A DNA stretch of 64,000 bases. Origin: Pseudomonas sp. St316. GTDB lineage: Bacteria > Pseudomonadota > Gammaproteobacteria > Pseudomonadales > Pseudomonadaceae. The stretch's first letter is position 1; each line of letters starts with the position of its first letter. Location: positions 4,526,001 through 4,590,000 of the forward strand of contig NZ_AP021901.1 of assembly GCF_018325905.1 (NCBI RefSeq), written 5' to 3'. Positions 1 through 8,880 of the stretch are shown one piece after another. The notes beneath the pieces are model-generated. The model searched no databases and had not been told where the DNA came from. It saw nothing but the letters and a program-made list of their open reading frames with translations. The translations under genes and the position numbers were made by a program.

Positions 1-26
1 GCGGCGAGCTGTAAAAGATAATCCAT
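1..26 (-). CDS. 5' end of a gene running out of the window (possibly TerC-family membrane protein)
   Basis: An ATG at 26-24 on the minus strand opens a frame reading M-D-Y-L-L-Q-L-A to the window edge. An AGGA lies about 8 bases upstream, so it is a plausible start. The first residues resemble those of TerC-family integral membrane proteins of Pseudomonas, but eight residues cannot prove a family. The rest lies outside the window. Confidence 0.35.
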
Positions 27-52
27 GGGTCAGTCCTGACTGATGTGACGGG

Positions 53-304
53 TTAGATGGTTTTGGTAGAGGGTTCTGATTCTTCGGCATCTTCATCCGG
101 CTGTTTCTTGGGGCTGATCAGCCCGCCGGTGGCTTCGCTGATGGCCTGTTCGGCGGCCTTGTGGGTATCGTCGATGGCCTGCTTGGCGGTTTGCGCGGCT
201 TGCCCCATCAGCTGCTGGGCACTTTTTTCAGCCTGTTCACAGCCCGCCAGTGTCATTGCGGACATCATCAATAAGGCTGCCAGCCCCAGGGATTTGTATG
301 TCAT
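53..304 (-). CDS. Small predicted outer-membrane lipoprotein, 83 aa
   Basis: The start at 304 (MTYKSLGL) puts a typical lipoprotein signal at the N-terminus: a basic residue, a hydrophobic run of about 15 residues and the lipobox L-A-G-C near residue 22. A longer frame upstream would bury this signal. The mature part is Ala/Gln/Lys-rich and looks helical, with an acidic C-terminus (DEDAEESEPS). It has no catalytic domain. It resembles the small Ala-rich lipoproteins common in Pseudomonas, some of which bind peptidoglycan or coat the outer membrane. It lies divergently from nhaR and just downstream of the gene at the window edge. Function unknown. Confidence 0.75.
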   Translation of the reverse strand: MTYKSLGLAALLMMSAMTLAGCEQAEKSAQQLMGQAAQTAKQAIDDTHKAAEQAISEATGGLISPKKQPDEDAEESEPSTKTI

Positions 305-443
305 GAAATGAATGCCTCTTGAGAGAATTAAAGGAGCACGAAAGTGGCTCACCGATGGCCAGGCATTCTAGAGAGGTGGATACTTCAGGAAAATTCGTAT
401 TTTCAGCGGCTATACTTCGTTTTTTACGAACTCACGTGAACCC

Positions 444-1340
444 ATGCTCAATTACCGACAATTGCATTACTTCTGGGTGGTGGCGAAAACCGGCAGCATC
501 GTGCGAGCGTGCGAGCAGTTGAACCTGACCCCACAAACCATTAGCGGGCAGATTTCCCTGTTCGAGCAGACCTACAACATCAAGCTGTTTCGTCGGGTCG
601 GGCGGCAGTTGGAACTGACCGAGGCCGGCCGCCAGACCTTGCCCTACGCCGAACACATGTTCCAGTTGGGAGGTGAGCTGGAGCTGATGCTGCGGGCCCA
701 GCCCAACGAACAGCAAACCCTGTTTCGGGTCGGGGTGGCGGATGTGGTGCCCAAATCCATCGTCTACCGGCTGCTGGCGCCGACCATGGCGTTGAGTGAA
801 CCGCTGCGCATCACCTGTCGCGAGGACAAGCTCGAACGGCTGCTGGCGGACCTGGCGATCCAGCGACTGGACCTGGTGATTTCCGACAGCCCGATGCCGA
901 CTCACCTGGACATCAAGGGCTACAGCCAGAAGCTGGGGGAATGCGGGATCAGTTTTTTCGCCACCGCCGCGCTGGCCGAACGCTATGGGGCGGACTTCCC
1001 CCATGGCCTGCATGACGCTCCGCTGCTGATTCCCGGGCCGGAAACCGTGGTGCGCAGCCGCTTGCAACGCTGGTTCGCCGAGCAACAGATCCAGCCACGT
1101 ATCGTCGGCGAGTTCGACGACAGCGCATTGATGCAAGCTTTCGGTCAATCAGGCAGCGGGATTTTCATCGGCCCGAGCGTGATCGCCGAAGAGGTGAAGC
1201 GCCAGTACGGCGTAGAAGTGATCGGCCAGACCGATGCGGTGAGCGAATCCTTCTATGCCATCTCCGTGGAGCGCAAGGTCAGCCACCCGGGCATTGTCGC
1301 GATTGCCGAAGGCGCCCGACGCGAGTTGTTCAGTGCCTAG
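444..1340 (+). CDS. nhaR: LysR-family transcriptional activator NhaR
   Basis: This 298-residue LysR-type regulator has an N-terminal winged HTH (about residues 5-62, containing LNLTPQTISGQISLFE) and a C-terminal substrate-binding domain. The opening MLNYRQLHYFWVVAKTGSI and the whole length match NhaR, which in E. coli activates the Na+/H+ antiporter nhaA and osmC in response to sodium. No nhaA gene is adjacent here, so the target is elsewhere or different. Its stop codon overlaps the stop of the convergent MFS gene by a few bases. The start is the first ATG; no strong Shine-Dalgarno is visible. Confidence 0.88.
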   Translation: MLNYRQLHYFWVVAKTGSIVRACEQLNLTPQTISGQISLFEQTYNIKLFRRVGRQLELTEAGRQTLPYAEHMFQLGGELELMLRAQPNEQQTLFRVGVADVVPKSIVYRLLAPTMALSEPLRITCREDKLERLLADLAIQRLDLVISDSPMPTHLDIKGYSQKLGECGISFFATAALAERYGADFPHGLHDAPLLIPGPETVVRSRLQRWFAEQQIQPRIVGEFDDSALMQAFGQSGSGIFIGPSVIAEEVKRQYGVEVIGQTDAVSESFYAISVERKVSHPGIVAIAEGARRELFSA

Positions 1341-2488
1341 CAGGCAACCCGGGGTTTGAAGGTCATCAGGAGCAACGCCAGCAGGATCGATACGAAGATG
1401 AACCCGGCCGCCGCAAACCCGACACTGCCCAGGCCCAGGGTATCGATGACCCGGCCACCGACCATCGCCCCCAGGCCAATCCCCAGGTTGGCCCCGGCAA
1501 TGTTCAACGAGGCGGCAAACGCCGGGGCCTGTGGGGCCGCCTTCATCAGCCGCACATGGCTGACCAGGAACAAAGCCGCCTGGGTCACGCCCCAGATACC
1601 CATTGCCGCCGCCAGCGCGAGGGGCGAATGAATGCTTGGTACCAACGCCACCATGCCGCCGATCAGGAACAGGCAGAAGACCATCGAAGCGATCAACGGG
1701 TGCCGGTCCACCGCACGACCGCCCAGGGAATTGCCCAGCAGCCCGACGGCACCGAAGCCCATCAGGCACCAGCCCACCAAAGTGCCATCGAACCCAGCGA
1801 GGCGCTCGAGGATATCCGCCAGATAGGTATAGGCGGTGAACATGCCGCTGAACACCAGGATCGACAGCAGCACATGCCCTTGCATCAAGGGGTTGCGCAG
1901 GATCTTGAATTGCGAACGGAAACTCACCTGATGTTGGTGCAGGTTGGTTTTCGGCAAGTAGAGAAACAGCAGCAATGCCTTGGCGAAAGCAATGACTGCC
2001 AGGATCGCGAAAGCGCTGCGCCAACCAAATGCATCGGAAATCAACGTGCCCACGGGAATGCCGAACACCGTGGCACAAACGATGCCAAAGCCGATCCGGG
2101 CGATGGCCCGCCCAGCCAACTGTGGCCCGACAATGTCCACCGCCGTTTCACTGGCCAGCGCCCAGAACACCGGCAGGCCCAGGGCCGGAATCAACCGGGC
2201 AACGGCCATCACCCAGATATTGGGGGCGACCGTGGCGAGCATGTTGGCCAGGCCAAACATCACCAGCACGCTGATAAACAACTTGCGCCGTTCGAAGCGG
2301 GCGAACCAAGCCGTGAGGAATGGCCCGAACGCCGCCACCGTAAACGCGAACAACGTCACCAGCAGCCCGGCCTGGGGGATGCTGACGTGCAGGTCGCGGG
2401 CGATGGAGGGCAACAGGCCAACGATGACGAATTCCGTGGTCAGCACGGTAAACCCTGCGGCCGACAACAGGAAAATGGGTAACAGCAT
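1337..2488 (-). CDS. MFS drug/sugar-efflux type transporter, 383 aa
   Basis: This is a twelve-helix major facilitator of the DHA1 (AraJ/YdhP/PbuE-like) type. The start at 2488 (MLLPIFLLSAAGFTVLTTEF) is preceded by GGAG at good spacing. The longer frame to 2608 adds about 40 residues that do not belong to the family. The TTEFVIVGLLP segment in helix 1 and the GRAIARIGFG region in the central part are typical of these proton-driven exporters. The substrate cannot be read from sequence; purine, arabinose-type or drug efflux are possible. It is convergent with nhaR, so the two are not an operon. Confidence 0.8.
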   Translation of the reverse strand: MLLPIFLLSAAGFTVLTTEFVIVGLLPSIARDLHVSIPQAGLLVTLFAFTVAAFGPFLTAWFARFERRKLFISVLVMFGLANMLATVAPNIWVMAVARLIPALGLPVFWALASETAVDIVGPQLAGRAIARIGFGIVCATVFGIPVGTLISDAFGWRSAFAILAVIAFAKALLLFLYLPKTNLHQHQVSFRSQFKILRNPLMQGHVLLSILVFSGMFTAYTYLADILERLAGFDGTLVGWCLMGFGAVGLLGNSLGGRAVDRHPLIASMVFCLFLIGGMVALVPSIHSPLALAAAMGIWGVTQAALFLVSHVRLMKAAPQAPAFAASLNIAGANLGIGLGAMVGGRVIDTLGLGSVGFAAAGFIFVSILLALLLMTFKPRVAC

Positions 2489-2769
2489 GTAGAACTCCAG
2501 CAAAACGACGACACCAGCGTTAGCCCAAGGGCTCGCTGGCGGATATAGAAAGGTGATGACGGCAAAGCCTAACAGAATGCGTCCACCAGACAAAACGCGC
2601 TTGAACACCCAGGTGACGGATCGTCACAGGTCCGTCAGATTTTTCATCGGGCTGTGATAAAGTCCGCGGCCTGCAAACGCCATACATTCTCTCGGTCCGC
2701 TCATGTGGCCTGCCCGCTTGTTGCCCTGACTCGTCGACCGTCGCACACAATAAAATCAGAGATGCCGCT

Positions 2770-4002
2770 ATGACAGCTTCGTCCGTTACCCCAATGCAAC
2801 GCCTCAAACGCACCAGCCTGGTGACGCAAATCATCATCGGCCTGATCGCCGGTATCGTCCTGGCATGGCTGGCGCCCGAGCTGGCGAAATCCACCGCTTT
2901 CATTGGCAAGGTCTTCGTGTCCGCGCTCAAGGCCGTGGCACCGATCCTGGTGTTCGTGCTGGTCATGGCGTCGATCGCCAACCACAAGCACGGCCAGGAA
3001 ACCCATATCCGGCCGATCCTGTTCCTCTACCTGCTGGGCACTTTCGCGGCAGCGGTGGTCGCGGTGGTTGCCAGTACACTGTTTCCGTCCAGCCTGGTGC
3101 TGTCGACCCAAGACGTTGCGATCACAGCGCCAGGAGGCATCAGCGAGGTGCTGCAAAGCCTGTTGCTGAGTGTGGTGGACAACCCGGTCCGAGCCCTGCT
3201 CAACGGCAATTTCATCGGCATTTTGGCCTGGGCCATCGGCATGGGCGTCGCCATTCGGCATGCTGGCCAGACCACGCGCACCGTGCTCGAAGACCTGTCC
3301 AACGGCGTGACCGTCATCGTGCGCCTGGTGATCCGCTTCGCCCCGCTGGGCATTTTCGGCCTGGTGGCCTCGACCCTGGCCACGTCCGGCTTCAGCGCCC
3401 TGCTTGGTTACCTGCACCTGCTGACCGTACTGATCGGCTGCATGCTGTTCGTGGCGTTGGTGGTCAACCCGCTCATCGTGTTCTGGAAACTGCGTCGCAA
3501 CCCCTACCCGCTGGTCTTCACCTGCCTGCGCGAGAGTGGTATCACAGCGTTTTTCACCCGCAGCTCGGCGGCGAATATTCCGGTGAACCTGGAACTGAGC
3601 AAACGCCTGGGCTTGCACGAAGACACCTATTCGGTGTCGATCCCTCTGGGCGCGACCATCAACATGGCGGGCGCCGCCATTACCATCACGGTACTGACAC
3701 TGGCGGCCGTGCATACCCTGGGTATCGCCGTGGACATGCCAACGGCCGTGCTGCTGAGTGTTGTCGCGGCCATTTGCGCGTGCGGTGCCTCCGGGGTGGC
3801 CGGCGGTTCGCTGTTGCTGATTCCCCTGGCATGCAGCCTGTTCGGCATTCCCAGCGAAATCGCCATGCAAGTGGTCGCGGTGGGTTTCATCATCGGTGTC
3901 CTGCAGGACTCGGCGGAGACGGCGTTGAACTCGTCCACGGATGTGCTGTTCACAGCGGCGGCGTGCCTGGGTGAGGAAGAGAAGCTCGCGCGTACGGCGT
4001 AA
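2770..4002 (+). CDS. sstT: Serine/threonine:Na+ symporter SstT
   Basis: This 410-residue member of the dicarboxylate/amino acid:cation symporter (DAACS) family has the SstT sequence pattern throughout: an early [15 protein letters not shown] helix, the re-entrant serine-rich loop [20 protein letters not shown] (about residues 258-277) and the loop [13 protein letters not shown] that binds substrate and sodium. It imports L-serine and L-threonine with Na+ at the inner membrane. The upstream region contains an inverted repeat GTGAC-N5-GTCAC at 2613-2627 that could be an operator. A REP pair follows the gene. Confidence 0.93.
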   Translation: MTASSVTPMQRLKRTSLVTQIIIGLIAGIVLAWLAPELAKSTAFIGKVFVSALKAVAPILVFVLVMASIANHKHGQETHIRPILFLYLLGTFAAAVVAVVASTLFPSSLVLSTQDVAITAPGGISEVLQSLLLSVVDNPVRALLNGNFIGILAWAIGMGVAIRHAGQTTRTVLEDLSNGVTVIVRLVIRFAPLGIFGLVASTLATSGFSALLGYLHLLTVLIGCMLFVALVVNPLIVFWKLRRNPYPLVFTCLRESGITAFFTRSSAANIPVNLELSKRLGLHEDTYSVSIPLGATINMAGAAITITVLTLAAVHTLGIAVDMPTAVLLSVVAAICACGASGVAGGSLLLIPLACSLFGIPSEIAMQVVAVGFIIGVLQDSAETALNSSTDVLFTAAACLGEEEKLARTA

Positions 4003-4027
4003 CCACTGCGGCGGCTGTTCGGTCGTC

Positions 4028-4110
4028 ATCGCGAGCAAGCTTGCTCCCACAGGGGTTATGCGGCGTTCATGCTACAAATTCCCTGTGGGAGCGAGGTTGC
4101 TCGCGATGGC
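4028..4110. repeat. REP pair in inverted orientation
   Basis: Two copies of the Pseudomonas REP core face each other: ATCGCGAGCAAGCTTGCTCC at 4028 onward and GGGAGCGAGGTTGCTCGCGA ending near 4107. The pair can form a long hairpin between sstT and the next gene. Confidence 0.85.
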
Positions 4111-4150
4111 GGCGGTACATCCCCCAAGATGCGACAGCCAGCCATAAAAA

Positions 4151-4186
4151 AGCCCGGGAACGGCCAAAACCGTCCCGGGCTTTTTC
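4151..4186. terminator. Rho-independent terminator
   Basis: A GC-rich stem (AGCCCGGG...CCCGGGCT) is followed by TTTTT on the plus strand and preceded by AAAAA, so it can work in both directions. It would end sstT transcripts and those of the convergent DUF1993 gene. Confidence 0.8.
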
Positions 4187-4198
4187 ATGCCAGCGGGG

Positions 4199-4708
4199 TT
4201 AGAAAGCGCCCATGTAGTCGCGCTTGCCCACTTCCACGCCATTGTGGCGCAGCAAGGCGTAGGTGGTGGTGACGTGGAAGAAGAACTGCGGCAGGCCGTA
4301 GGTCAGCAGGTAGTTCTGGCCGCTGAAGCGCTTCTCCTTCGGCGTACCCGGACGGGTAACGATCTCGATGCCTTCCTTGCCATCGATCTGCGCAGGGCTG
4401 ATGCCGTCGATGAAGGCCAAGACCTTGGCGATCAGGGCTTGCAGCTCGGCGAAAGTGGTCTCGCTGTCTTCATACTTCGGCACTTCGATCTCAGCCAGGC
4501 GTGCAGACACACCTTTGGCGAAGTCCACAGCGATCTGCACCTGGCGCACCAGCGGGAACATGTCCGGGTACAGGCGGGCTTGCAGGAAGGCGTTCGGGTC
4601 GATGTTCTTCGCGGTGGCGTGGGCTTCGGCCTTGTTCAGAACGTCGCTCAACGCGTTGAGCATCTGCTTGAAAACCGGGACGGAAGCGGCGTACAGGGAA
4701 ATAGTCAT
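4199..4708 (-). CDS. DUF1993 family protein, 169 aa
   Basis: The start at 4708 (MTISLYAASVPVFKQML) matches the usual N-terminus of the DUF1993 family; an upstream ATG at 4741 gives an atypical extension. The protein is soluble, with no signal peptide. It contains the family-typical C-terminal segment FFFHVTTTYALLRHNGVEVG with a conserved His, which suggests a DinB-like four-helix fold. The biochemical role is unknown. It stands alone, convergent with sstT and divergent from yceH. Confidence 0.82.
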   Translation of the reverse strand: MTISLYAASVPVFKQMLNALSDVLNKAEAHATAKNIDPNAFLQARLYPDMFPLVRQVQIAVDFAKGVSARLAEIEVPKYEDSETTFAELQALIAKVLAFIDGISPAQIDGKEGIEIVTRPGTPKEKRFSGQNYLLTYGLPQFFFHVTTTYALLRHNGVEVGKRDYMGAF

Positions 4709-4826
4709 GGCGATCTCATGCAGGTGGCAGGAAAGAATCAATCAAACGGCTGCGATTATAGCCACGGCTTGTCTTTTATTGCGCAAGGATTAGGCTAGGC
4801 GGCTTCCACAGCATAGGGAACGCGCG

Positions 4827-5474
4827 ATGAGCATCGAAGAACAACGCCAGGCTGAAGAACCACGGCTCAATAGCACGGAAATCCGCATCCTCGGCGCGCT
4901 GGTCGAGAAGCAGGCCACCAACCCCGAGACCTACCCGCTGACCCTCAACGCCCTGGTACTGGCCTGCAACCAGAAAACCAGCCGCGAACCGGTGATGAAC
5001 CTCAACCCGGGCCAGGTCGGCCAGAGCCTGCGGGCGCTGGAAGGTCGCGGCTTTACCAAACTGGTGATGGGCAGCCGCGCCGACCGTTGGGAACATCGGG
5101 TCGACAAAGCCCTGGAGCTGGTACCAGCCCAGGTGATTCTGATGGGTTTGCTGTTCCTGCGTGGCCCGCAAACGGTCAATGAGCTATTGACCCGCAGCGG
5201 GCGGATGCACGACTTCGAAGACGCCGAACAAGTCGTGCACCAGCTTGAACGCCTGATCGCCCGTGGGCTGGCGCTGCTGGTGCCACGCCAGGCCGGCCAG
5301 CGCGAAGACCGCTATGTGCACGCCATGGGGGACCCGGCGGACATCGAGGCCATTCTCGCCGCCCGCCAGCACCCGGTGGAGCGCGGCGCCGGCGGCGCTG
5401 TCTCGCTGGAGCGCATCGAAGAACTCGAAGCCCGGATCGCGGCCCTGGAAGAACGCCTGGCTCGGCTGGAATAG
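4827..5474 (+). CDS. YceH family protein (DUF480), 215 aa
   Basis: The whole length matches the YceH/DUF480 family, with tandem winged-helix-like domains. The recognisable segment [20 protein letters not shown] lies at about residues 14-33. The C-terminus (about residues 190-215) is a short coiled coil, [23 protein letters not shown]. A DNA-binding role is likely from the fold but no target is known. It is convergent with the AroE-like gene, with only 6 bases between the stops. Confidence 0.88.
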   Translation: MSIEEQRQAEEPRLNSTEIRILGALVEKQATNPETYPLTLNALVLACNQKTSREPVMNLNPGQVGQSLRALEGRGFTKLVMGSRADRWEHRVDKALELVPAQVILMGLLFLRGPQTVNELLTRSGRMHDFEDAEQVVHQLERLIARGLALLVPRQAGQREDRYVHAMGDPADIEAILAARQHPVERGAGGAVSLERIEELEARIAALEERLARLE

Positions 5475-5480
5475 CAGCGC

Positions 5481-6302
5481 CTACGCCGACCGGGCGAAGG
5501 CCACGGCTTTTTCAAATTGCTCCCGGTTGGGCCGCACGCCGGTGTACAGCACAAACTGCTCCAGGGCCTGGATCGCAATGACTTCCAGCCCGGTGATGAC
5601 CCGCTTGCCTTCGGCCCCGGCACGCACGATCAGTGGCGTTTGCGACGGGATCGCCACGACATCGAACACGGTCTCGGCCGCGGCGATGGTCTCGGGCTCA
5701 AACGCCAACCGGTCGGCTTCCGGGCCGCCGGTCATGCCGATCGGCGTGACGTTGATCAGCATCTGCGGCCGTCGGCTACCCAGTTCGGCTTGCCACTCAT
5801 AACCCAGGGAATCGGCCAGGGCTCGCCCAGCGGCTTCATTGCGGGCAACGATCAGCCCGTTCTTGTACCCCCCATCGCGCAAGGCACTGGCCACAGCCTT
5901 GGCCATGCCGCCGCTGCCGCGCAGGGCAAACGTCGAGTCCTTGGGCACGGCGTGGCTTTGCAGCAGTTGGGCGATGGCGATGTAATCCGTGTTGTAGGCC
6001 TTCAGGTGGCCGTTGGTGTTAACGATGGTGTTGATGGACTGGATCGCCGCGGCGGAAGGATCCAACTCGTCCACCAGGGCTATGCAGGCCTCCTTGAACG
6101 GCATCGACACGCCGCAACCACGAATGCCCAAGGCGCGGATACCACCCACCGCCCCGGGCAGATCCTGGCTGCTGAACGCCTTGTAATAGAAATTCAGGCC
6201 CAATTGTTCATACAGGTGATTATGAAAGCGCAGGCCGAAGTTTCCGGGACGCCCCGATAGCGACATACACAGTTGGGTGTCTTTGTTGGGATTGATCTGC
6301 AT
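5481..6302 (-). CDS. Shikimate dehydrogenase-like protein (AroE paralogue)
   Basis: The start at 6302 (MQINPNKDTQL) has AAGGAG upstream at good spacing; an ATG at 6323 lacks one. This 273-residue protein has the AroE fold: an N-terminal substrate-binding domain with catalytic Lys in GVSMPFKE, Asp in YNTDYIA, then a nucleotide-binding domain with a glycine-rich LRGSGGMAKAV loop. The catalytic Lys and Asp of shikimate dehydrogenase are present, so it is probably an active NADP-dependent dehydrogenase. It is not next to aromatic-pathway genes and is divergent from typical AroE, so its substrate may be quinate or another shikimate-like acid. Confidence 0.78.
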   Translation of the reverse strand: MQINPNKDTQLCMSLSGRPGNFGLRFHNHLYEQLGLNFYYKAFSSQDLPGAVGGIRALGIRGCGVSMPFKEACIALVDELDPSAAAIQSINTIVNTNGHLKAYNTDYIAIAQLLQSHAVPKDSTFALRGSGGMAKAVASALRDGGYKNGLIVARNEAAGRALADSLGYEWQAELGSRRPQMLINVTPIGMTGGPEADRLAFEPETIAAAETVFDVVAIPSQTPLIVRAGAEGKRVITGLEVIAIQALEQFVLYTGVRPNREQFEKAVAFARSA

Positions 6303-6560
6303 GCGTGTCTCCTTGCAATTCACTTTCGGACAAACGGAATCACCGCCCGAAAGGTTTTATTCGATGATACCGCCAGCTCCAGCCCGGTCTCAGGCCCCTG
6401 GATGACGCGGCGCGGTAAAGAAAAGCGCTACGGACCTTACACAATATTTACCCAACGGCGTCGCAAATCCTGAGAAAATCGTTGTCAGAGCAAGTATCCC
6501 CGCGACCCTCATCGGGTCTGTTGCAGACCACAGGCGTCGGGGCCGAAACGAGGAACAGCC

Positions 6561-6911
6561 ATGAATCGTAAACTTCCCATCATCGCCCTGCTCATGGGCG
6601 CACTCGCGGTCACCGGCCAGGCATCCGCCCACGGTCGTGGTGGTTGGGAGGGGCCCGCAGTGTTTGGCGCCATCGTCGGTTCGGCCATCGTTGGCTCGGC
6701 CATCATCAACCGTGATCGGCCGGTGTATGTGCAGCAACCGGTCTATGTCCAGCCGCAGCCGGTCTATGTCCAGCAACCACCGCCGGTCTACTACCAGCCA
6801 CAGCCGGTGTATGTAGAGCAACCGATCTACTATCGCCCAGCGCCGGTGTATTACGGGCCACCACGTGGCTATTACTACGGCCCTCCCCGTGGTCATTACG
6901 GCCGCTGGTAA
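6561..6911 (+). CDS. Secreted Tyr/Pro/Gln-rich repeat protein, 116 aa
   Basis: An N-terminal signal peptide (MNRKLPIIALLMGALAVTG, cleavage after QASA) is followed by a short Gly/Ala/Ile segment (FGAIVGSAIVGSAI) that resembles a glycine-zipper. From about residue 53 the protein becomes repeats of PVYVQQ/PVYVQP/PVYYQP, then PVYYGPPRGYYYG and an arginine end. No enzyme domain is present. A Shine-Dalgarno (GAGGAACAG) precedes the ATG. It is exported and low complexity, probably a cell-surface or periplasmic structural protein, but its role is unknown. A terminator follows directly. Confidence 0.72.
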   Translation: MNRKLPIIALLMGALAVTGQASAHGRGGWEGPAVFGAIVGSAIVGSAIINRDRPVYVQQPVYVQPQPVYVQQPPPVYYQPQPVYVEQPIYYRPAPVYYGPPRGYYYGPPRGHYGRW

Positions 6912-6933
6912 CCCATAGCAGTGACACAAAAAA

Positions 6934-6967
6934 CCAGCCTGTGATCGAGCGTCACAGGCTGGTTTTT
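6934..6967 (+). terminator. Rho-independent terminator
   Basis: The perfect stem CCAGCCTGTGA / TCACAGGCTGG with a 7-base loop is followed by TTTTT, 22 bases after the stop of the repeat protein gene. Confidence 0.88.
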
Positions 6968-6994
6968 CAATTAAGGGTCGAAGAAAAGCTTGAA

Positions 6995-7217
6995 GTGGGA
7001 ATGAGCCTGCTCGCGACGAGGCTATGACAGTCGACATTGATGTTGTCTGACCCACCGCCATCGCGAGCAAGCTCGCTCCCACATTGGTTCCGGGGCAGTC
7101 CGGGGATTGGTGCACGCCGCAAATCCCCTGTGGGAGCGAGCTTGCTCGCGATGGCGGTGGGTCAGCCAGCTTGATGCCGACTGACATGCCCCCTTCGCGA
7201 ACAGGCTCGTTCCCATC
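6995..7217. repeat. Cluster of four REP elements
   Basis: REP-like units lie at about 6995-7020 (degenerate, GTGGGAATGAGCCTGCTCGC), 7058-7085, 7128-7159 and 7193-7217 (degenerate). They alternate in orientation. They fill most of the roughly 320-base gap between the repeat protein and the purine permease, which otherwise holds only the terminator at 6934. Confidence 0.8.
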
Positions 7218-7235
7218 GTTCAGTACCGCTTGGCG

Positions 7236-8756
7236 TCAAACGTGTTCGCTGCTTTTCAGCCGCACCGGGGGGTGTTCGATTGATGAGTGAGAGGGCTCGG
7301 CCACCACGGGAATCTCGTTGCCATCGCAGTCGTGCAGCTTGCCATCGCTGAAGTAATCACCTTCACGTAGCGCCGCCAGATCCTGATAGCGCAACACTCG
7401 CTCGGTGCCGGCGGCGAAAACCGACTGCTGGTCGGAATTACCGGCGGTGAAGTGGTTGAATGCCAGGTTCAGCACAATCGCCATGATTGCCGAAGAACTG
7501 ATGCCCGAATGAAAGATGGTCGCGAACCAGCTCGGGAAATGGTCATAGAAATTCGGTGCAGCGATGGGAATCATGCCAAAACCAATGGAGGTGGCGACGA
7601 TGATCAGGTTGACGTTGTTGCGGTAATCGACTTTGGACAGCGTGCGGATGCCACTGGCAGCCACGGTGCCGAACAGCACGATACCGGCACCGCCCAGTAC
7701 CGAGGTCGGCACCGCCGCGATCACCCGCCCCATGAACGGCAGCAGGCCGAGCACCACCAGGAAGACCCCACCGGTCGCCACCACGAAACGGCTCTTGATC
7801 CCGGTCACCGCCACCAGCCCGACGTTCTGGGCAAAGGCACTCTGGGTGAAGGAACCAAAAATCGGCGCGATCATGCTCGACAGCATGTCAGCCCGCAAGC
7901 CGTTGCCCAGGCGCCTGGAGTCGACTTTGGTGTCGATGATCTCACCCACCGCCAGGATGTCGGCGGAGGTTTCCACCAGGGTCACCATGATCACGATGCA
8001 CATCGACAGGATCGCGGCGATGTGGAAAGTCGGCATGCCGAAATGGAACGGTGTCGGGAAGCCGAACATCGGGCCTTGGCTGACCGATGAAAAGTCCGCC
8101 ATGCCGAGGAACACGGCGATGACGGTACCAATGACCATCGCCAACAGAATCGACAACCGCGAGATGGTTGCGCTGCCCATTTTACTTAGCAACAGCACCA
8201 GCACCAGGGTCACCGCAGCCAGGCCGATGTTGGCCATGCTGCCAAAATCAGCGGCGTGGCTGTTGCCCCCCATGGCCCAGCGCGCCGCCACCGGCATCAG
8301 GGTCAGGCCGATGGTGGTGATCACGATGCCGGTGACCAGTGGCGGAAAGAACCGGGTGATGCGCGAAAACACCGGGGTGATCAGCAAACCAATCAGGGAT
8401 GCGGCGATCACCGCGCCAAGGATGGCTTGAAAGCCGCCTTCCCCACCGCTGCCGACAATCGCCACCATGGTCGCCACGCCCGAGAACGATACGCCCTGCA
8501 CCAAGGGCAGTTGGCAGCCGAAAAACGGCAGGCCGAGGGTTTGCAATAACGTTGCCAAGCCCCCCGCGAACAATGACGCGGCAATCAACAGACCGATGTC
8601 CGCGGGCGAGAGCCCGGCCGCCTGGCCGATGATCAACGGCACGGCGACGATGCCACCGTACATGGTCAACACATGTTGCAGGCCGTAAGCCATATTCGCG
8701 CCGACGCCAAGGTTTTCGTCCTCGGGCCGTGGGAGTGAAACATGGGGCGTTTTCAT
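7236..8756 (-). CDS. NCS2-family xanthine/uric acid permease, 506 aa
   Basis: This is a nucleobase-cation symporter-2 (NAT) protein with about 14 membrane helices. The NAT signature QNVGLVAVTGIKSR is complete (Gln-Asn-x-Gly-x4-Thr-Gly), as is an early QHVLTMYGGIVAVPL helix with the conserved His. The length is slightly long because of a hydrophilic C-terminal tail of about 50 residues. It imports xanthine, urate or a related purine with H+ across the inner membrane. The exact purine cannot be assigned. No purine catabolic genes are adjacent, so it is probably a single-gene unit. Confidence 0.88.
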   Translation of the reverse strand: MKTPHVSLPRPEDENLGVGANMAYGLQHVLTMYGGIVAVPLIIGQAAGLSPADIGLLIAASLFAGGLATLLQTLGLPFFGCQLPLVQGVSFSGVATMVAIVGSGGEGGFQAILGAVIAASLIGLLITPVFSRITRFFPPLVTGIVITTIGLTLMPVAARWAMGGNSHAADFGSMANIGLAAVTLVLVLLLSKMGSATISRLSILLAMVIGTVIAVFLGMADFSSVSQGPMFGFPTPFHFGMPTFHIAAILSMCIVIMVTLVETSADILAVGEIIDTKVDSRRLGNGLRADMLSSMIAPIFGSFTQSAFAQNVGLVAVTGIKSRFVVATGGVFLVVLGLLPFMGRVIAAVPTSVLGGAGIVLFGTVAASGIRTLSKVDYRNNVNLIIVATSIGFGMIPIAAPNFYDHFPSWFATIFHSGISSSAIMAIVLNLAFNHFTAGNSDQQSVFAAGTERVLRYQDLAALREGDYFSDGKLHDCDGNEIPVVAEPSHSSIEHPPVRLKSSEHV

Positions 8757-8880
8757 GGTTCGGGGATTCCCTGTTTTTTGTTATGGGCACACTGTATTCA
8801 AAACTCAGGACAAATGTCCATAGAGTTGTATACAACTTGTTGCCACACACTGGAACAGGCTCCTTCGACCAACAGCCCTT

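Noticed and set aside
2613..2627. Inverted repeat GTGAC-N5-GTCAC upstream of sstT as a named operator
   Set aside because: It matches no regulator consensus I can name; kept only as a note under sstT.
2701..4050. 449-residue minus-strand frame opposite sstT
   Set aside because: Composition rich in Arg, Gln and His typical of an antisense shadow; sstT is unmistakable.
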